Made by a program: the position numbers and the translations under genes. From positions 1 through 64,000 of the forward strand of contig JAAMPI010000036.1 of NCBI GenBank assembly GCA_013054445.1: 64,000 nucleotides of DNA, written 5' to 3'. How positions within the stretch are numbered: the stretch's first letter is position 1; the number at the start of each line of letters is the position of its first letter. The stretch comes from Cudoniella acicularis. Lineage: Eukaryota; Ascomycota; Leotiomycetes; Helotiales; Helotiaceae. The notes beneath the pieces were generated by a model. That model searched no databases. It was not told the DNA's origin and was given only the letters and a program-made list of their open reading frames with translations. Positions 1 through 12,500 of the stretch are shown here, in pieces.

Positions 1-1123
1 GAAGGAGGGGGGTTGAGGTAGGGGGTGTGTGCGCCCCAGATTTGAGTTTGTGTCAATTATCAATACGCAGGAGGAAGGAAAAATGGGGAGGGGAGGGAAG
101 TACCTTGTCAACAAACGAGTATCCAAGTTCTGAAAGCGGTTCATCAGCAAAATATGGTTCTGTGGTGCTTTCTTCTACTTCTTCGTCCTTGTCGTTAGTG
201 AGGACGCGGTATACTGCGTGCCTTGCTTTTGTTAGCAATCTTTCCTTTCTTTCTGTCTGCCCCCTCCCTACTCCCCAGTGTTAAAAGAAAATGGGGCTGG
301 CAGGGAGGGGAAGCGAAGAGACTCACAGCAAATTCGTGAACAGCAGTAGTAGCAACCCTAAATTGCAATTGCCTTCTACATCACCACCACGCTTTTATCA
401 GTAAACATCCCCAAACTCTCCTTTTCCCCCTTTCCCCCACCCACTCGAACCAAAATGGACACTCACTTCTCGACACCCGTTAATTCGTCCTCCAATAGCA
501 GAAGAGGCTGCAATAAATCCACACCAGCCAGAACCTCCACCCTATTTTCAACACGATGATTCCTGGTTACTACATTGCGATACACACGCCTAGTTAGTAA
601 ACCGCTCGATAGATCTTTGTAGCCGCTGTGGATGCCAAACACAACCTTCCCCTTCATTTCTTGTATTATCTTTTGAAATTCTTTAGTTTTGGGGGAGAAG
701 AGGCGCTGAGAGAAAGGGCGGGGGTAGAAACGCTGGAGTTTGGGTGTGGAGGAAGAAGATGGGGGAGTGGAGGTATAGGAGCCGTAGAAGAGTGCATCGA
801 GCCTATCGAGGAGATGTAATAGTGTCAGTTGGTTTGTCCACTTAAACACACTTAACGTGGAAATAAATAGAAATAGAACTTAGACCTGGGAACTCACCAC
901 GAGCCTTTCGTCTCCTGCACAAGCACCAAAGTCGCAAGCTGCAAACAAGGCTCAAGGACTTCCAAACGAGCAGATTATCTACCTATTCCCCCCAAACTCC
1001 GTACTTGACATTTTTTAAACTCATCACTTAAATGAAAGGATACAGAAAGACACACTCACAGACCAATACCCCGCTCCAACTCCCAAGCACTAAAACCTTT
1101 AAACCTTTCTCTTTGATATCTCT
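1..1123 (-). CDS. Unrecognised conserved-looking multi-exon gene, partial
   Basis: Five exons can be joined on the minus strand with consistent phases: 1123-1060, 958-898, 850-467, 357-327 and 256-104. Donors are GTGAGT (four times) and GTACTT. The gene continues past the left edge. The last donor lies after the codons for YSFVDK. The joined protein (about 230 residues seen) has a hydrophobic start (KVLVLGSWSGVLVSLEP), then LTLLHLLDRLDALFYG, a Ser/Thr/Pro linker, and a helical, charged C-terminal part (VATTAVHEFATERKERLL, then an acidic stretch). The start codon was not resolved: upstream of 1123 there is an acceptor-like TTAG and an ATG near 1181 that may form exon 1. I do not recognise the family. 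Exon chaining is well supported; function is unknown. Confidence 0.55.
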
Positions 1124-2844
1124 CTAATTTTCTCCTCCTCTCCAACCCTAACCCCCTCTTCCTTTTCAGCGACCTTGCTGTGATACTCCATGTTGGGTCT
1201 TCTAGGTATGGAGCTTGATGGATGAGAGGCTTTGCTGAAGTGGGTGTTATGGGTGTCAAACCGCTCTTTTTAATTTGGTGCGTTGGAGGGGACTTGAGAG
1301 GAGAGTGTGAAATCGAAGAAAATTTACCAAGGGGGTGGCCGTATTTTTTTGCGAGGGGGGTACGGTTTTGTAATTGGTGTGCACCAGAAACTAGATAAGG
1401 AAATCAGTGCGGTGTTTCTATTTGGCTTGCTGGGGAGTAAGTGTCAAAAGTGTACCGGGAGAAAGCAACTGGCCTGTCACATCATACAACATCCTCCCCA
1501 CCTCTCTTGCTCTTTCATCCTTCCGCTTCCTAGCTCTCCCTCCTACTTGGTTCATTTGTATGCCGTCCGCCATTCAGAATCAAAGTCTGACGTCTGATAC
1601 TAAAAACAGCTTCTCTTCTCATACAAGTGAGATGGCATTTTGGACCGCCTTGGCACAGAAGCTATTAAGATTTCTAAGCGAAGTTGCAGTGCATCACCTC
1701 ATCATTGCCTCGGATATAGTGTTGGAGCTCGAATAAAATAATCCAGATTGGAAAGCAGAAAGAGGCTGGAGAGATAGAGGAACAATGAGATTTAGGTACT
1801 GTGGACGCGTTCAGAACGGAACTCCAGGGCCACGTTTGTGAGGGGAACAAAGGTATTGTATCTAGAAAAGCAGTTTACTGGACAAAGAAGGTATTAGACA
1901 TGTCAAGCGTAGCAGAGAGCAAGTAACAAGCTAATTCTCGTCGAGCATTCTAGAACTATTAGAAACATTCCAGATGACGAGAGTGATTCCTTCGCAAAGT
2001 TATCAATGCGTTATACTATCGGAATCTCGACAGCTCGTAACCTTTTGGTTCCCATGATTAGCGCCGCCTTTCCCCAGACCCAGGCTCAGCTAACGAATTG
2101 CTAGAAGCAGATCGCACTACTTACGCATCTTATGAGGAATCAACAACTTTTAACAAGTGGCCTGTAGAAACCTCATTCGCCTTGATGTGGATGTAATAAA
2201 AGCTGAAGCATGCGTGACCCGACGGTCAGAAAGAATGCAATTATTTAGTATTGATTAATCACATACTATATCGATTAGAATATAAGATAAAATTATTATA
2301 TAAGATAAATTGCTCAACAAGATAAGGTTCTATTCTTAAAAAAAACTATTATCTTATGACTAATATAAGGGTTTAAAATGCATTTATAATATGTTATCTT
2401 ATATTCTAATTAATACAATATACCTCTAACGCGTTCTACTGCCATACACAGTACCAACCTCTGAATTAAAAGCTTGTTGTACGGACAAAACTCGAAGAAC
2501 GTATTTGGGCCGAATACCCTATAGCTTTTTGGTACGGGAAGGCCTGAGCAAATCGAACGTAGACTTAGTCTTGGATCAACTTTTTTGATCTGATTCTGAA
2601 TTTTACCAAGCCCTTCTAATGAGCTGATAGTACTGTAGCATGGCTGCATGGGTCTAGCCAAGCACCTCGCTTGGGGCCCAACCACAAACCCCAAGCTCAT
2701 GCAGCCTCATGGCACATTTGAACGACAGTTCATGATCCTTCTTCGAATTCATTCATCTCTTCTCATCACAGCACGTAGAACGATCCCTAGGTCTCCTATA
2801 TCTTTTCGAGCTGAATTGATTTCCATCGGGAAGGCTTGCGCGCG
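1124..2844. other. Gene-free interval
   Basis: No coding model could be supported. The region presumably holds the first exon and promoter of the leftward gene and the promoter of the NLR. It includes an AT-rich block at about 2240-2420 containing a perfect inverted repeat (listed separately). Confidence 0.6.
2274..2410. repeat. AT-rich element with 17-bp perfect inverted ends
   Basis: The 17-mer at 2274-2290 (ATTAGAATATAAGATAA) is the exact reverse complement of 2394-2410. Together they enclose a 137-bp AT-rich block. This is the size and shape of a miniature inverted-repeat element or an RIP-decayed repeat. No clear target-site duplication is visible next to the ends. Confidence 0.45.
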
Positions 2845-5704
2845 ATGGATCCTCTGACTCTCCTAGGTGCCGTTGCGGCAGCCTCGCAGTTCGTGGAACA
2901 GGGCATTAAAATCACGCAGCTTCTCAGGGAGCTATATTCAAAAGTTCAAGAAGCTCCGGAACATGTGCGCAAGCAAATCGTGCATATCGAGCAGCTGATC
3001 GATATCGCAGGGCTCATTATCCAGAATCCATCACTTCAGAAGGACTCGGTGGCCTCGATCTTGGGGACCTGTCTGCGTCAAGCGGTCGACATCCAGAACT
3101 TATTGAAGAGGGTGTCAGTCGCTGACAAAGATGGGCGGTTGAAAAAGACCCAGAAGTCTTTTGTAGCTGTGATGAAAGAAAAGGAACTTGGGGTGCTGTT
3201 TGAGGGTCTCGAGCGGGAGAAGAGCGCTCTGGCGCTCTGCATCCAAGAGAGTAACTCGTAAGTTTTAAAATGTCCTTCTTTAGCATAATACTGAATTTGT
3301 TCAAGGACTATATTGCATTGGATCGATATGGATGTCCAGGGCCTGAGCAATGACCTTGGCGATGTGTCAATCGCTGTACGAGACACTGCTCGAGATATGA
3401 CCACGGTAGTTGGCATATTGCCGGACGTTTCCACCAAGGTGACGGAAATCCACGATGCACTTATATCGGTAATTATATTTATTACAGCCACACAAGCAAA
3501 AACTCATCCAGCTGACGCTTACAAGTTGAACCAGCAACCACGAAGGAAGCCTTGCTTTATGGTCCGCTATCAACCAGATGAGGATTTCATCGGTCGCGAA
3601 GAGATCATAGAGGAAATTAGGCAGCAGTTCGGGAGTAAAAGCTGAGTGGCTATAGCTGGGATGGGCGGCGTTGGGTATGCTTCCCAGTGCTAAATTTGAT
3701 TTTGATTATTCTAATAATGAAAACTGCAGAAAATCCCGCATTGCCATCGAATACTGTTACCAGTACAGAAAAAGCAATCCAGACGCCCACGTATTCTGGG
3801 TACATAGTGGTAGTAGGGCTAGGCTCGAATCAGCCTATAAAGAGATGGCAAGGACGCTGAAGATACCTGGCTTCGATGACCCGAAGACCAATACTCTCCA
3901 CCTAGTTTCCAATTGGCTGAGTGATGAATACAACGGTTCCTGGTTGATGGTGTTAGATAATGCCGATGATGCCGAGGTCTGGATCGAGCCTGCCATACAA
4001 CAGTCCTCGGAGGAAGACGGTCCGTACCGGTTAGCGCCTTTGATTGATTATATCCCTCGAGGCTCACATTGCTTTGTGCTGATCACAACGAGGAACGGCC
4101 AGCTTGGGAAGAGACTTGTCGAAGTTAAAAGTGGAAAACCAATCGATGTTCTACCATTTTCCCCGAAAGACGCGGAAAATCTGCTGCGTAGGAAACTCTC
4201 AGAGAATGACGATATTAGCCAAGAGGACGCGAATGAGATCACAGAAGCTTTGGATTACCTCCCCCTTGCTATCACACAGGCGGCGGCATATTTGAATCAA
4301 AACAGTATAACTGCTGCTGAATATCTTTACCTATTCAAAACCGGTGCAGCAGATACCGCAGAACTCTTGGAACAATGTATATATGACGCAGGCCGTGACT
4401 ATGAGATCAAGAACTCCGTCTTCCAGACCTGGAAAATCTCCTTTGATCAGATTCTGAAGCAAGACCTACGCGCGGCTGAGATGCTGTCTCTCATGGCCGT
4501 GTTGGATCGACAGGCAATATCGGAAAATTTGTTGCTGAAAAAAGAGGAGCGAAAGTTAAGGTTTAATGCTGCCATCCAGAAGCTGAAGGCCTTCTCATTA
4601 ATCACGGAGGAAACAAATCTACGGATGTTTGGCATGCAGAAAGCCATCGACCTTGAGGAAACAAAACAATCAACCTTCAGCATGCATCGTCTCGTCCAGC
4701 TTTCAGTCCAAAAGTGGCTAGAGCGTCAGAATGAACTGTCAAGATGGCAGGAAGCAGCGTTGTCTACGTTGGATGAATGCTGCCCTCCTAATGGATTCTA
4801 CGAGAACTGGATTTCACTGGAGGCTATGAACCCGCATCTTCAAGTTGTGCTGGGTTATAAATTCAGTACAATACCTTCTCAGCTACAGCGAGCAGGAATA
4901 TTGCACAAGTTAGGGCAGTATAACAACGAGAAAGGTCGATATTCGATAGCTTATCAGCAGTATTCGGAATCTCTAGCGTTACAGGAGAGGTTACAGGAGA
5001 GTAATGTTAAACTAGAGCATTCCGATATGTTATGTAACAGAAACAGCCTAGCCGTAGTACTAGACAAGCAGGGCAAGTACGACGAAGCCGAGAAGATGCA
5101 CCGACAAGTGTTAGAAGCAAGAGAGCAGATACTTGGCCCTGAGCATCCGGACACGCTAAGCAGCATAAACAACCTAGCGGTAGTACTGCGGAGCCTGCAC
5201 AAGTTTGGCGAGGCTGAGAAGATGTACCAACAATTGTTAGAAGTAAAGGGGCAGATACTTGGCCCTAAGCATCCGGATACGATAAAAACCATGAACAACC
5301 TAGGGGTATTACTAAACTGCCAGGGCAAGTACGAGGAAGCTGAAGAGATACACCGACGGGCGTTGGATTTAAGGGATAGCCCTAAGTATCCGGACACACT
5401 AACAAGCATGAACAACCTGGCGCTAGTACTATTGAACCAAGGCAAGTACGAGGAGGCTGAAGAAATGCAACGAGAAACGTTGGATAGGAGGGAGAAGGTG
5501 CTTGGCGTAGAGCATCCAAACACACTGACGGCTGTGTATAACCTTGCCTGCCTATGCCGGATCAGGAAGCATTATAACGATGCGTCTATCCTCTATCAAA
5601 GGGCCTACGCAGGATTTCAGAAGACGTTTGGCCCAGATCACCCTGCCACTCTCGATTGTTCGAAGATGTACCTTTCCATGCTTGAGGAGATGAAGTCAGA
5701 TTAA
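2845..5704 (+). pseudogene. NLR-type STAND protein (SesA-like, NB-ARC, TPR) with one in-frame TGA
   Basis: Exons 2845-3257, 3306-3674 and 3730-5704 join in phase to 919 codons. Residues 1-140 form a helical fungal STAND N-terminal domain of SesA/NACHT-N type, starting MDPLTLLGAVAAASQ. The NB-ARC follows: Walker A GMGGVGKS is built across the second intron, Walker B is WLMVLDNADD, and the later motifs are FVLITTR and YLPLAITQAA. The C-terminus has kinesin-light-chain-like 42-residue TPR repeats (A-E-x-M/I, then GPxHPDT). Codon 251 (3643-3645) is TGA. It sits where this family usually has the Arg of RVALxGxGGVGK, so a CGA to TGA transition is the simplest explanation. Everything downstream is intact for 668 codons. 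As it stands the gene would yield about 250 residues: the signalling domain and a linker without the nucleotide switch. Sequencing error or readthrough remain possible. Confidence 0.8.
5041..5600 (+). repeat. 126-bp tandem repeats encoding TPR units
   Basis: The TPR part of the NLR is a tandem array with a 126-bp (42-codon) period. For example, the CAGATACTTGGCCCT block near 5126 recurs near 5252. About four to five units are visible. One unit (near 5360-5395) is shortened by a few codons and lacks the ILGPEH segment. The DNA similarity between units suggests recent duplication or homogenisation, as described for repeat domains of fungal STAND proteins. Confidence 0.65.
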
Positions 5705-6577
5705 AGGAACGTTAAATACCTTAAATGCCACTCGATTCCCGAACAAATTTCAATATCTGATCATGAGATGTCCCTTTCGTGCCATTTGTGTACCTTTCTG
5801 TCTGCCACTATGAGCTCTCAAATGATCAGCCGGCCTTTGAAATACACCACTAACATATCTTCAAATACCACTGATGTTCCACTCTATCTACATTTTGTTA
5901 GGGAATTAGAGGATGCCTTAGTATTATATGCGCTGGGGTCGAGTAATCCCCTGTTATCGCTGGTGCCAGCTCTCGCTTAGAAGTGGGAATAGTTACAAAT
6001 TTTAAGGTATAGGCTGCATAGCCGAAAACCCTAATTACACTACGATCAATTACCCTATGATCCATTTATAACTATTCATATATCTAAGCAACAACGAAAT
6101 CACAGTAAGGAGAAGATCGTTCCCTAAGGCCTCTGTATTAAGGAGTTTATCTATAATTCACTAAATAGTAAAATTTAATAGTAATATCGATAATAAAAGA
6201 GATAATTGTCTTGAATAGGTGATAGACTAGTGAGATAACAGACTGGGCATAGAATCAAGACTGTGTTAGTATATCCCGGCTTTGAATCATGTCTAAAATT
6301 AGACCAAGAAATGCCTTTCTTTAGAAGGAAAACATATATGTGTGCCATTGATGTTCTTGCTTGCATAATCTACACATAAAAAATAGACCGCGCATTTATT
6401 TATTGTACAGATATATCTCTTCCGACCCAAACCCTCATGCATGATGTGAAATCAAACCGCATCCTTATACTCCGCAAGCAAATAAATGCCCACAACTCCA
6501 CGCTCGCGGAAAATGCCACGAATGCTACCCATGCGCCAATAACATGCAAAGAGCCGTCCGTCTTCCCATAAATGAAT
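5705..6577. other. Intergenic, AT-rich
   Basis: This lies between the 3' ends of the NLR and the leftward TFIIIC gene. Only short unsupported ORFs are present (for example 5768-5980). I see no domain or repeat in it. Confidence 0.5.
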
Positions 6578-9500
6578 TCATTCGTAATACAAGTCGTCCG
6601 TCACTTCCTCACCAAGGTTCGCGCAGATCTCCCCTACAACTAACCACCACGACTCGCCAACTGTCCACCCATCAATATCCGGATGCAGGCGCTCAAAAAT
6701 CCCAATCGTGAGACCCCAGTTCAGGAACCGCTTCAACTCCCAGTCCTCAAACACAGGGTTGAACATTTCCTGCAAAGTCGCGGTGGTAATACCTACTCTT
6801 AGCGCTATAATTTGAGAAACAGCAATGAGGATTTTCTTCCACAATGGCTCGATGAGGTCGCCAGTGATGCCAATCCATACAGGGTGCTCGCCTTGCTTGC
6901 CGACTGGCGGAGGCTCGATGAACTCCAGTTTGGCAAGAGCATTATCTTGATCGTCGAAGATATAGGATTGGGTGGGATAGACCTCCATTGGGAACACGTA
7001 TGTGCTGTGTGGTATTGTCTTGGTATCGTAACCACCTCTAGTAAAACCAAATTGTCTCTGCGGGATGTCGACACCTCTAATTTCAACGCGACCGGCAGCC
7101 TGCAAACTCGTGATGCACATTACTGCCCCCTCGTCCGCCATGTAGTCGACTGACACCTTCCGATTCTCATAGAAATTTTCGTCTAGGAAGCGCTTGAAGT
7201 TTCGCGCTTCAACAAATTGATTCTCTTTCATGTGACGTCGCAATACAGAAGAAAATGTGTCGGTGCATTCGTAATTACGACCAGGCAATGCACGACCACC
7301 CTTTCGAGGCATAATCACCTTCGTTTTCTTCAGCTCGGCAAGAGCTTCGTCAGTCTCTTCCTTTTCGAATTGAGAAAGCTTGACTTTTACTGCATCTACG
7401 CTCCAACATTCATCCGGGGAGATAGAAGCGGCACGAACCACGGATTTGGCAATAGTATAATAGTCGAGTTCTGAACCATCACCGCCGTCTTTCTGTTTTA
7501 TTACAGGCGTGGCATTGGCCATGGCCGCAACCATGCCGATACGCTTGTACATAGCCGTACCTGGTGCAAAAACCAAGTCCCTGAATGTCTTTGCCTTTGT
7601 CTCTGTTTCAATAAAGCGGTAATCCTGTTTCAACTTCTTCCGAGTCTCCGGAAGTAAGATCGGCTTCGGATTAAGTGTTGGTTTGATAGTTGCAAATGCC
7701 CAATCAATTAAAGCATTCCAGTCATAACCGGGCAGGTTGTCGTAATTGATTGGTGGAACCTCTCCCTTGTGATACGCCGGGAGAAATGCTTCTGTAAAAT
7801 CCGCGGTGATTTCCTCTATGCGAGGTAGGATTTTCTTTCGCAGTATGCCGTAATATTTGGTAAGAAAATAGTTAGAGAATTGGGGAAACAGACTAGTGAC
7901 CAGGACAAAGTCAATATGCCGATCGAGGCCACCGGCCAAGGTTTGAATAACAACAACTGCAACGATGAAACGAAGTTGAACAGAGGGTGTCATTAAGTCG
8001 CGCATAGTTCGTAAGATTCGTCGATTAAGGAGTGGAGGCTGCTCTATCATTTGAACGTTGAAAATTTTAGGTGCTTGTGCAAGGTCATCGAGAACGCCTT
8101 GGAAGTCTGCTGGAATCGCGGTTTGCGGCCGTGTCTTGACTAATCTCTCATTTTCAACAGACGGCGCGGAGAGAGATTTTCGTCGTTGTCTCCTGGCGGA
8201 AGGAGCGGAACGATTTGCTGGCTCTGGCTCAAATTCGTCTTCAGTCTGCAGCTCATTGTATGGAAGAGACTCAACCGTGAAAGCAGTTCCATTTTGCCAT
8301 CTGATGCGTAGGAATTCAGTTGATTGAATATTGAGATCGAAATTTGACCAAGACCCTTTGCTGAAATCGCAGTTGGAAGTGATGGCTTCAGGCTCAATGA
8401 ATTGGATACTGTTGTTTTGGTTTGGGAGTCTTCTAGCCTCCTGATTCTTACTGTCGGCAAATCCAAAGTTAGAAGGCAACGTTTCTAATCCCGGATTCAC
8501 TGGTGCTCCATCCTCCAGTTTCTTTGGCTCAAAAAAATTTAAAATCTGAATCTCATCCAGTGGCTCAGCAGCCCTGACACGTGTGGAACGGCGGACGGGT
8601 GCAGGGGAATCAACAATCCAAGGTTTATCAAACGAATCGTCAGAAACACTCAATCGTTGACTTAAACGCCTCGAATGATTTCCCCCAGGCTCTCTGCGGC
8701 TATACTTCCGCACGGGAAGTCCAGTGGCTTTCGAGATACCAATTCCAGACTCCGTATCATTTGAGACCTGTCGTGCCTTGCGTGGTTGACGGCGCGAGCT
8801 TGGCGTAGATACTTGATTTGCATTCAATCGATTTGAGCGATTACTGTGGTGTTCGGGCTGACCACTCTGTTCAGAAATGCGAAACTCGTCGCCATCGGCT
8901 CCATCATAGTCATCTTCGTCCAGCTCAATTGAATATTCAAGGTTTGAAGGCGGGGTTTCGGACGCGGATTGAGCCAAGCTTTTCATTAAGTATTTAGAAG
9001 GTTTCGCAGGCAGATGCAATTGATTGTTTATAAGAGGATACGAGATTGGACGGAAGCCATTGTTTAGTTGCTCCAGGTATTGCGGGAAATAAGGATTTCC
9101 ATCTGCTCGCCGTGACGGTCGTGCAAAGATAGGCTTTACTCCATGACCAAAAGCTCTTTGAGACCATGACCCATCCTTGGCCTGTAAATAGGTAATTGGT
9201 TCTGGTAGTTTATCTCGACGCTTCTTAGGAGGTCGAGGGCGCGCGGGAACCTGATCCCAAGCAGCAGTATCCGGGTTTTGAAGTTTGGTTGGCGCTGGGC
9301 CCCACGCATGCAATCGAATGAAAACATTCCGTGCCCGCTTTTCCTTGTTCTCTTGACTCATAGGCACCCTGAGTCGTTTTTCTCCTGGCCTCGCCGGTGT
9401 CTCGCTATTGTAAAGGGTATTGAAACCAGCAGCTTTGCGTTCAGCCCACTTCGCACGCAAAGCATCACTGTGACCTGACCTCCAACTAGGCTCTCGGTAA

Positions 9501-12500
9501 TGTCCTTGCACCATTCTTGGTGGCTCGTCAGGATTCACATCCTTTGCATCATCGGGGATAAAAACATCTCCGTCATCATCTGGCGGCTCATCATTGAAAG
9601 AGGTGTCATCAATGGAAAAAGAAGAATCTCTTCGACCTCGTCGTGGAAACAGATATTTACCTTCATTGTTGAGATCCGACTCGCGACGAGCCACTGATCG
9701 GCCGGCGATCGATTGAAGTTGGGAGAGAATCGTTGCTTCTGGAGCATACTCGGAAGGGACGAAGAATTGTGGATGCAATTCCATAACCGTTTTCTGTAAT
9801 GAATCCACTTCTGGGGATTTGGTGTTAAAACCTGGTTCGGCGATGAAACTCCGTGTTACAGGCCGACTCTGTTCATCACGGAAGGTGAAGGAGAAAGTTT
9901 GTAGCTTATTTTCATCGACTAATTCGTCAAGAGACCTTCGGCAGAACTTGGTCTCCGGAAGGTTCCCGGACTTGTCACCCTTCTTCAGCCAGGCCGCCAC
10001 AAAAGCAATCCACAATGCCTTGTCTCCTGGAAACAAGCCCCCGTTGTCATGGACAAGCTGGAGTATGAGATCTTTGAAACTTTGGCCATCTGAAGTACCC
10101 GCGGGACGTGCAATACCCGACATCTCGATTGCATCATCATTAGGCACCACGTTCTGAAGCGTTGATTTTAGGAGTGATAACTCTCCTGGAAGCGAGCGGT
10201 ATATTCTGGCCTTCTTTGCTGAGACGGCCGGCGCTAATGGCTTTCGCGTCAATCCAGTCGTAGAGTGTTTTTGGGCCCACTCCAGAACCGAATTATCACT
10301 ATCAGATGAAGAATTGTCTTGAAGTTCCTTGAAGTTCTCGCCCGTTTCGCTTTCGCTGTCGTGATCTAAATCCGCTGTGGGATGTTTCGACGAAGTTCTT
10401 CGAGCTTTAACTCTAGGCTTCTTATGGACCGTGGGTTTTTCCGGCGGGGCAACCTTTTTCTTGCGCTTCGCCTGAGAGGGATCGAAGTTCGGATTGCAAG
10501 ATGTTTGGGATTTCGCGAGATGATATTTCAGTCCGACATCATTCTTGTACTGTTGCCCGCACCTGTCGCATTTGAATGGATGTGTTACTTCTGCCTCTGC
10601 ATCTTTGAGTGAGGAATAACCCTCTCCCGAACGAAACTGAAAGGCAATTCTAGCAGTGACAATTTTTGCCCTAATCTTGCCCGCGGCGTCAAGTCCTTTC
10701 GGCTCAGTAGAAAATTGGAAACAGTGAGTAACAGACCGGCCATTGCTTTTCGATGATATTCGAAGCTCCATTGGATAGGATCCGAAGATAGAAGTTTTTG
10801 GATTTTCATCAAGTTCGGAGATTGGGAGTACAAACATCGGAATTTCAGGTGGATGTTGCTCCATTGCAAAGAACTCCAAGACCGTCTTATCAGTCGACAA
10901 GATCAAGTTCCCGCCAGTTTCTTCGTAAATGCAGGTTAGTCTAGTTTCCATTTTTGGCATTAGAACTTGCTCTGCTTGTTGCAAAACAGCCTCGCTTGCA
11001 ATTTTTTGGGCAGCTATCTTTTGTTTGCGAGAGAGTTTGGATGTTGCAGATTTATCCTTTTTGGGTGTCGCAGTGGCCGGAACAGGTAGATCTCCTGGCG
11101 CTGAGTCTGGGGATTGGATTGGATTCTCAGAAACCGTTGCCTCCGCGACAGGGGAAGGTGAACCATTGTTGGTAGGTGTAGTGGCGTCGACAGATGGCTT
11201 AAGAACTGGTTTGAAGAATTCACGGCGCCGCGCTTCTTCCTCTGCACCCAAAGGATCAGGGACCGAAAACGGCCCTCGCCTCGGGCCAGCTGTCACTCTT
11301 CTCTGCATTGAACTAGGAGTTGAGCCAGACAGTTGTTGTGCAAGTTCCGGGGGGAAATTTGGTTTTGCAATCGAACCGGGCTGGGAGGAGATTGCATGTT
11401 GCATGCCATTTTGGTATGGAGTGGCTGGTTGGAAAGAAGTTTGTGTATAGAAAGACGGTTCAACCGCATTAGCACAGTTTGAGGCGGCCACACCAACTTG
11501 TGATAAGAAAGTATGTTGCGGAATGTTTCCACTCCCCACAGTTGGCGCAATTGCACCATATGACCCCGTTTCAGCCTGTCTGTTTTGTGGAGCCGCACTG
11601 GGAGTCGCATATGGCGAGCCGTAGGGTGAGCTGTAAGATGGTTGCGTAGCTTGTGTGCGTAGCCCCTGGATGTGCGGGAGTCTGTGAAACTCACTCGCAG
11701 GATGGCCTATCGAAAATGCATTATTCGATGTCGGATGGGTGAAGTATGGTGCGGCCATGGGATTCATAGAAGGCTGAACATGGTGTGAGGTGGGCGGTCC
11801 AGGAAAAGGGCCCTGGGGATCACTTCCTGGCATCATGTTAGAGCCCAATGCAGGGCCTGGATTAACTTCAAAAACATGCAGACCGCTTGAGAACGCTCCC
11901 ATATCAAGACTATCCGGGTTAGATACTCGAGGGAGGTCTGGTTTGAGAAGGATGTCCTTTCGAGGTCTCTTCGGGGCCGTTTCAACCGTCGACTCTGACG
12001 GTTCCATGGGTTGGCTCTTCCGCTTTTTCTGTTTTGCCCCAATATCTTGTCCCTCGTGGTCCGAGACTTGTGCTTCGACGGGGTTTTTAGTCTCCAACAT
12101 TGGCCGGTCTTGAGTGGTGCCAGCACCTTGGACGTCTAATCTTCCATTCATGGGTGCTTGGGCTGTATCTATAGGTATAGATGTGTCGACGACCTCTTTG
12201 ACATAAGGCGTCGGCATTTGCTGGCTTGGCTCCACTATTTGACCCTCAACTACGACGACGGGTGTTTGGATAACATCATTGCTCTTCGGGTCTTGACTGT
12301 TCTGACTTGCTCCGGTACCTTGATCGCCAATATTGTCAAATGCCGGAGCTTCAACAGCTTCTTTGGTCTTTCTCTTTTTCTTAGGTTTATCTTCGCCCAC
12401 CTGCCCAGGCACTTCGGTATTTTCTTCAACATTTTTCCGCTTACGCCGTGAGGGAGGTATTGCAGAGTCGGCAGTGGCTACCGCAGCACTGGCAATTCTG

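Noticed and set aside
1407..1736. Plus-strand frame upstream of the NLR
   Set aside because: It does not start with ATG in a good context, has no domain and no splice support.
4954..5523. Minus-strand 189-codon frame across the TPR array
   Set aside because: It is antisense to a clear TPR repeat domain. Its Cys/Ser periodicity mirrors the 126-bp repeat.
5768..5980. Short ORF 3' of the NLR
   Set aside because: It has no domain, codon or splice support and lies in AT-rich intergenic sequence.
10929..11450. Open frame of 173 codons on the plus strand
   Set aside because: It is antisense to the low-complexity part of the TFIIIC gene. Its composition is a shadow of Pro/Ser-rich codons and it has no domain.
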